The position numbers were made by a program, and so were the translations under genes. A stretch of 64,000 nt of DNA. It comes from Sphingomonas sinipercae. Lineage in GTDB: Bacteria > Pseudomonadota > Alphaproteobacteria > Sphingomonadales > Sphingomonadaceae. The stretch is taken from positions 702,501 to 766,500 of the forward strand of contig NZ_CP049871.1 in the NCBI RefSeq assembly GCF_011302055.1, written 5' to 3'. Below the pieces are notes generated by a model. It saw nothing but the letters and a program-made list of their open reading frames with translations, was not told the origin of the DNA and searched no databases. Within the stretch, counting starts at the first letter, position 1. Each line of letters opens with the position of its first letter. Shown here piece by piece: positions 60,345-64,000 of the stretch.

Positions 60345-60410
60345 CGTCATTGCGAGCGAAGCGAAGCAATCCAGCTGGATCGCCACGTCGCCACGCTCCT
60401 CGCGATGACG
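60345..60410 (-). repeat. Dispersed palindromic repeat, copy C (complete)
   Basis: Arms CGTCATTGCGAG and CTCGCGATGACG bracket GCGAAGCAATCC and its imperfect partner GGATCGCCACG, giving a long imperfect hairpin. This is the well-known CATTGCGAG...AAGCAATCC type of intergenic repeat found in many proteobacteria. It sits between infB and rbfA inside one operon, where a stable mRNA hairpin could set the ratio of the two products. Confidence 0.85.
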
Positions 60411-60424
60411 ACGCGGCGGACCCA

Positions 60425-62932
60425 CTAGAGTGTGCGAGCGCGCTCCTCCACTTCGAACACTTCGAGGCTGTCCCCCGCCTTGATGTCGTTGGTGTCAGCC
60501 AGCAACACGCCGCATTCCAGGCCGGCGCGCACTTCGGCGACGTCGTCCTTGAAGCGACGGAGCGAACTGATCGTCGTCTTGGAGACGATGACATCCTCGC
60601 GCGTGAGGCGGGCGTTGAGGCCCTTGCGGATGACGCCTTCGAGGACCAGCAGCCCCGCCGCCTTGTCGCGCTTGCCGGCCGGGAAGACTTCCTGGACCCG
60701 GGCACGGCCGACGACCGTCTCGATGATCTCCGGCCCAAGCTCGCCGGCCATCGCACCCTTCGCCCAGTCAGTGAGGTGATAGATGACGTCGTAGTAGCGG
60801 AACTCGACCTTGTTACGGTTCGACGCTTCGCGCGCCTTGGCATTAGGGCGGACGTTGAAGCCGATGATCGGCGCGCCGGTCGCGCTGGCCAGGGTCACGT
60901 CGCTTTCGGTAATCGCACCGACGCCGGACTGCAGCACGCGCACCTTGATCTCGTCGGTCGACAGACGGTTTAGCGCATGGACGATCGCTTCGACCGAGCC
61001 TTGCACGTCGGCCTTGATGACCACCGGGAACTCGATGACCGTGGACGCATGATTGGCGAACATGTTTTCGACGCTTAGCGGCGCTGAAGTCGTGCGCTTC
61101 CGGTCGAGCACGCCCTGACGATAGGTGGCGACTTCGCGGGCACGTGCATCGTTTTCGACCACCGTGAAAGGGTCGCCCGCCGACGGCACGGCGGAAAGTC
61201 CGAGCACTTCGACCGGGAACGCCGGGCCGGCTTCCTTCACCTGGCGACCCTTGTCGTCGACCAGCGCGCGGACCTTGCCGCTTGCCGCACCGGCAACAAA
61301 CACATCGCCAACGCGAAGCGTGCCGCGCTGGACCAGGACGGTGGCGAGCGGGCCGCGGCCCTTGTCGAGCCTCGCCTCGATCACGGTCGCCTCGGCGGCG
61401 CGGTCGGGATTGGCTTTTAGCTCCAGCAGTTCGGCCTGGAGGTGGATCGCCTCCAGCAGCTTGTCGAGGTTGGTTTGCTTGAGCGCGGAAACCTCCACGT
61501 CCTGGACCTCGCCGCCCATGTCCTCGACGATGATTTCGTGCTGCAGCAGTTCCTCGCGGACGCGCTGCGGCTTCGCATCCGGCTTGTCGATCTTATTGAT
61601 CGCCACGATCATCGGGACGCCGGCGGCCTTGGTGTGGTTGATCGCCTCAATCGTCTGCGGTTTCAGGCCGTCGTCGGCGGCAACCACCAGCACGACGATG
61701 TCCGTAACGTTGGCGCCGCGCGCCCGCATTTCGCTGAACGCTTCGTGGCCCGGCGTATCGAGGAAGGTGACCTTCGACTTGTCGGGCAGCGCAACCTGAT
61801 AGGCGCCGATATGCTGGGTGATGCCGCCTGCTTCGCCCGACTGGACGGAAGCGCCGCGGATCGCGTCGAGTAGCGAGGTCTTGCCGTGATCGACGTGGCC
61901 CATGATGGTGACGACCGGCGGCCGTACCTGCAACGTTTCCGGGGCGTCGACGTCGGCCGCGGAATCGATGTCGATATCGCTTTCGCTGACGCGCTTAATG
62001 TTGTGCCCGAACTCGGTGACCAGCAGCTCGGCCGTGTCCTGGTCGATCGTCTGCGTCAGCGTGACCGGCATGCCCATCTTGAACAAAGATTTGACGAGGT
62101 CGGCGCCGCGTTCGGCCATGCGGTTGGCAAGTTCCTGGACGGTGATCGCTTCAGGAACGACGACGTCGCGGACTTGCTTGGCCGACGGTCCCGCCTGCTG
62201 GTGGGCGCGCTTTTCCTTTTCGCGGGCACGGCGGAGCGCGGCCAGCGAGCGCGCGCGGCTGTCGTCTTCGCCGGACAGGGCGCGGGTGACGGTAAGCTTG
62301 CCGCGCTGGCGATCGTCGCGGCCACGGCCCGGGCGCGCCGGTTCCGGGCGCTTGGCCGCGGGTGCGCCGGCGGGACGGCGGAAACCGCGGTCCTCTTCCT
62401 CAGCGCGGGCGGCGGGCGCCGGCGGCTCCTCGAGCATCCGGCGCGCTTCTTCCTCCGCAGCGCGCTTGGCGGCTTCGGCGGCTTCCTCTTCAGCGCGGCG
62501 GTTCTCTTCCGCGCGGCGGCGTTCTTCGTCGTTGGCCGAAATCTTGGCATGATCTTCGCGACGGCGCGCTTCCTCGAGCGCGGTCATGCGCGCTTCCTCG
62601 GCCTCGCGAAGGAGCTGAGCCTGACGTTCCTTGCGCGCGGTGATGTCGTCGACCGGCGCCGAACGCGTCGAGCGCGGCGCGGGTGCGGGCGCAACCGGCT
62701 TTGGCGGCTCGACCGGAGCGGCGGCGGGCGGCGGAGCTTCCGCCTCGACCGGCTTGGGCGCTTCGGCCGCTTCGCCCGGCTTCCCCAGGATCCGCCGCTT
62801 CTTGACCTCGACCACGACCGTGTTCGACCGGCCATGGCTGAAGCTTTGCTTCACCTTGCCGGTTTCGACCGTGCGCTTAAGGCCGAGCGGTGCGCGCGTG
62901 CCAAGCTTCGGCTTGTCGGACTGGTCGGTCAT
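60425..62932 (-). CDS. infB: Translation initiation factor IF-2
   Basis: This GTPase places initiator tRNA on the 30S subunit. The 835-residue product has an N-terminal IF2-associated segment, a long Ala/Glu/Arg/Pro-rich region (about 50-240), an IF2_N domain ([20 protein letters not shown]) and the G domain from about residue 340: [31 protein letters not shown]. The two C-terminal domains follow. Its ATG overlaps the ylxR stop. Confidence 0.96.
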   Translation of the reverse strand: MTDQSDKPKLGTRAPLGLKRTVETGKVKQSFSHGRSNTVVVEVKKRRILGKPGEAAEAPKPVEAEAPPPAAAPVEPPKPVAPAPAPRSTRSAPVDDITARKERQAQLLREAEEARMTALEEARRREDHAKISANDEERRRAEENRRAEEEAAEAAKRAAEEEARRMLEEPPAPAARAEEEDRGFRRPAGAPAAKRPEPARPGRGRDDRQRGKLTVTRALSGEDDSRARSLAALRRAREKEKRAHQQAGPSAKQVRDVVVPEAITVQELANRMAERGADLVKSLFKMGMPVTLTQTIDQDTAELLVTEFGHNIKRVSESDIDIDSAADVDAPETLQVRPPVVTIMGHVDHGKTSLLDAIRGASVQSGEAGGITQHIGAYQVALPDKSKVTFLDTPGHEAFSEMRARGANVTDIVVLVVAADDGLKPQTIEAINHTKAAGVPMIVAINKIDKPDAKPQRVREELLQHEIIVEDMGGEVQDVEVSALKQTNLDKLLEAIHLQAELLELKANPDRAAEATVIEARLDKGRGPLATVLVQRGTLRVGDVFVAGAASGKVRALVDDKGRQVKEAGPAFPVEVLGLSAVPSAGDPFTVVENDARAREVATYRQGVLDRKRTTSAPLSVENMFANHASTVIEFPVVIKADVQGSVEAIVHALNRLSTDEIKVRVLQSGVGAITESDVTLASATGAPIIGFNVRPNAKAREASNRNKVEFRYYDVIYHLTDWAKGAMAGELGPEIIETVVGRARVQEVFPAGKRDKAAGLLVLEGVIRKGLNARLTREDVIVSKTTISSLRRFKDDVAEVRAGLECGVLLADTNDIKAGDSLEVFEVEERARTL

Positions 62933-63639
62933 TCTGTTCCTTCAACTTCTTCGGTCAAGCCGGTGCCAGAGGCGGGATCGCCGCCCCCCGGACCGGTTTC
63001 GGGGGCAATGAATTGGCTCCACCGGGAGAGCGCGTGAAGCACGCGCGCCGCGGCAGCAGCGTCAGTCAGGGCGATATGTACCACATTTTCGCGTCCCAAC
63101 GCCATGGACAAGATAGAACGGTCTTCGGGGAATATAAGGCCCTGGCGGAAGCCGAGATCTTCAGCGCCGCCCATGCGCCACGCCTGGTCCAGCTTCTTGC
63201 GCCCGTCCTCGCCTGCGTCGGCGGCGTGAACCAGTAGGCGGACCTTGCCGGAACGGGCGGCAATTTCGACCCGGTCGGCGCCGTTGATCAGGTTCGACGC
63301 CTTGGCTTCCATGCCAAGCCGGTCGAGCGCTGCCTGGCGCAGCGCCTGTTCGGTCTGGGCGCCGATTTCGGCCGGAACGGTTACTTCCGATTTGAACGCG
63401 CGGGCGAGGGCGCCCTTCAGCTTGCCCTTGGCATTGGCGGCATCGAGATCGGCCCGACCCACCGAGATCCACGCACCGCGACCCGGAGCGCGGGCGCGCA
63501 CGTCCGGTGCCACAGAGCCGTCAGGCCCCAGCGCAAGTCGGATCAGCTGATCGCGCGTGCCCTTGCGCCGGGTAAGGACGCAAGTGCGTTCGGGCGAATG
63601 CTTTACGCCGTCCGCGGTCTCATTGCTCGGATTCCGCAA
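62929..63639 (-). CDS. ylxR: YlxR (DUF448) RNA-binding protein with L7Ae-like C-terminus
   Basis: The 236-residue product is a small nucleic-acid-binding protein always found between nusA and infB. The N-terminal DUF448 fold has ERTCVLTRRKGTRDQLIRLAL and RAPGRGAWI; the C-terminal half resembles the L7Ae/ribosomal L30e group often fused in alphaproteobacteria. The start is TTG 63639, well supported by AAGGAGGA 6-7 bases upstream, and it overlaps the nusA end by 20 bases. No other good start lies before the conserved Arg-Thr-Cys block. Confidence 0.9.
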   Translation of the reverse strand: MRNPSNETADGVKHSPERTCVLTRRKGTRDQLIRLALGPDGSVAPDVRARAPGRGAWISVGRADLDAANAKGKLKGALARAFKSEVTVPAEIGAQTEQALRQAALDRLGMEAKASNLINGADRVEIAARSGKVRLLVHAADAGEDGRKKLDQAWRMGGAEDLGFRQGLIFPEDRSILSMALGRENVVHIALTDAAAAARVLHALSRWSQFIAPETGPGGGDPASGTGLTEEVEGTE

Positions 63640-64000
63640 CAGCGTCCTCCTTGGCAGGAGCGCTGGCGTCTTCGTCTTCGAACCAGTGGGCGCGGGCGGC
63701 CATGATGATTTCGTTGCCCTGCTCTTCGCTCAGGCCGTAGTCGGACAGGATCCCGCCCTTGTCTTCGTTCCGGATCGGAGCGTCGGACCGGCGACGCGGC
63801 TCTTGCCGCTTCTTCGCGACCAGTTCGTCGGTGGCAAGGTCGGCAAGGTCGTCGAGCGTACGGATGTTGGCCTTGCCCAGCGTGACCAGCATCTGCTCGG
63901 TCAGGTGCGGCATCTCGGCCAGCGCATCGTCCACACCAAGGCTTCGGCGCTCCTCGCGGGAAGCAGCTTCGCGGCGCTCCAGCGCTTCGCTTGCGCGGTT
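63620..64000 (-). CDS. nusA: Transcription factor NusA, C-terminal part (5' end outside the window)
   Basis: The last 126 residues are visible and run in frame to the right edge. They include an Arg/Glu-rich stretch (ASREERRSLGVDD), a helix-hairpin-helix-like segment (MLVTLGKANIRTLDDLADLATDEL) and an acidic end (GLSEEQGNEIIMAARAHWFEDED), the alphaproteobacterial NusA tail. Position before ylxR-infB supports the call. NusA controls pausing and termination of RNA polymerase. Confidence 0.92.
   Translation of the reverse strand, partial: NRASEALERREAASREERRSLGVDDALAEMPHLTEQMLVTLGKANIRTLDDLADLATDELVAKKRQEPRRRSDAPIRNEDKGGILSDYGLSEEQGNEIIMAARAHWFEDEDASAPAKEDAVAESEQ

Overview
The window is a dense, high-GC stretch of bacterial chromosome with no mobile element, CRISPR array or gene-free gap over 300 bp. 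Gene content and style point to an alphaproteobacterium, most likely Sphingomonadaceae (Sphingomonas or Sphingomicrobium type). The reasons are the PrsK/PrsR pair, a DUF4893 lipoprotein, an NDUFS4-like complex I accessory protein, a long polyprenyl diphosphate synthase, TonB-dependent uptake, and the nusA-ylxR-infB-rbfA...truB-rpsO-pnp order with a thymidine kinase inside. The taxon is inferred from gene families only.

Layout. 1-2.6 kb: 5' part of a large serralysin-type protease with an N-terminal array of 59-residue FG-GAP-like repeats, cut by the window edge. 2.8-7.4 kb: AMP nucleosidase, a 5'-nucleotidase lipoprotein, an S1/P1 nuclease and cytidine deaminase. 7.4-14.1 kb: a two-component system divergent from an ABC ATPase and a giant ABC permease/M1 aminopeptidase fusion. 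14.1-18.0 kb: a 2OG-Fe(II) oxygenase, a concentrative nucleoside transporter, a LOG-family phosphoribohydrolase and an adenosine kinase-like PfkB enzyme. 18.1-21.6 kb: queuosine-precursor transporter YhhQ and a TonB-dependent receptor ending at a clear terminator. 21.7-29.6 kb: a signalling cluster with a soluble hybrid kinase carrying about ten HAMP units in 276-bp DNA repeats, a second hybrid kinase, and a small FAT-GUY-like response regulator behind an EcfG-like promoter. 29.6-34.2 kb: WecB, NDUFS4-like protein, polyprenyl diphosphate synthase and an M13 peptidase. 34.3-38.7 kb: a PepSY/PhoP-like/PhoQ-like module and Uup. 38.9-44.7 kb: a cation:proton antiporter, an OmpA-family lipoprotein, and PrsR/PrsK. 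44.8-54.3 kb: assorted enzymes, tRNA-Ala(CGC), a second ABC-F protein and a DEAD-box helicase. 54.5-64.0 kb: the transcription/translation operon pnp-rpsO-truB-tdk-(unknown)-(GNAT)-rbfA-infB-ylxR-nusA, all on the minus strand.

Two themes recur. The first is nucleic-acid and nucleoside salvage. Secreted nuclease and nucleotidase can make nucleosides outside the cytoplasm; a CNT transporter, adenosine kinase, LOG, AMP nucleosidase, cytidine deaminase and thymidine kinase can process them inside. The set kinase + LOG + transporter would convert an imported adenosine-type riboside into its free base. The second theme is signalling: six histidine kinases or hybrid kinases and their regulators lie within 37 kb, several with plausible cis-sites. 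Genes are packed tightly: ATGA/GTGA start-stop overlaps are common, and four convergent pairs share their last four bases.

Limits: everything here was read by eye. Family assignments rest on recognised motifs, not on searches. Promoters and operators are proposals.
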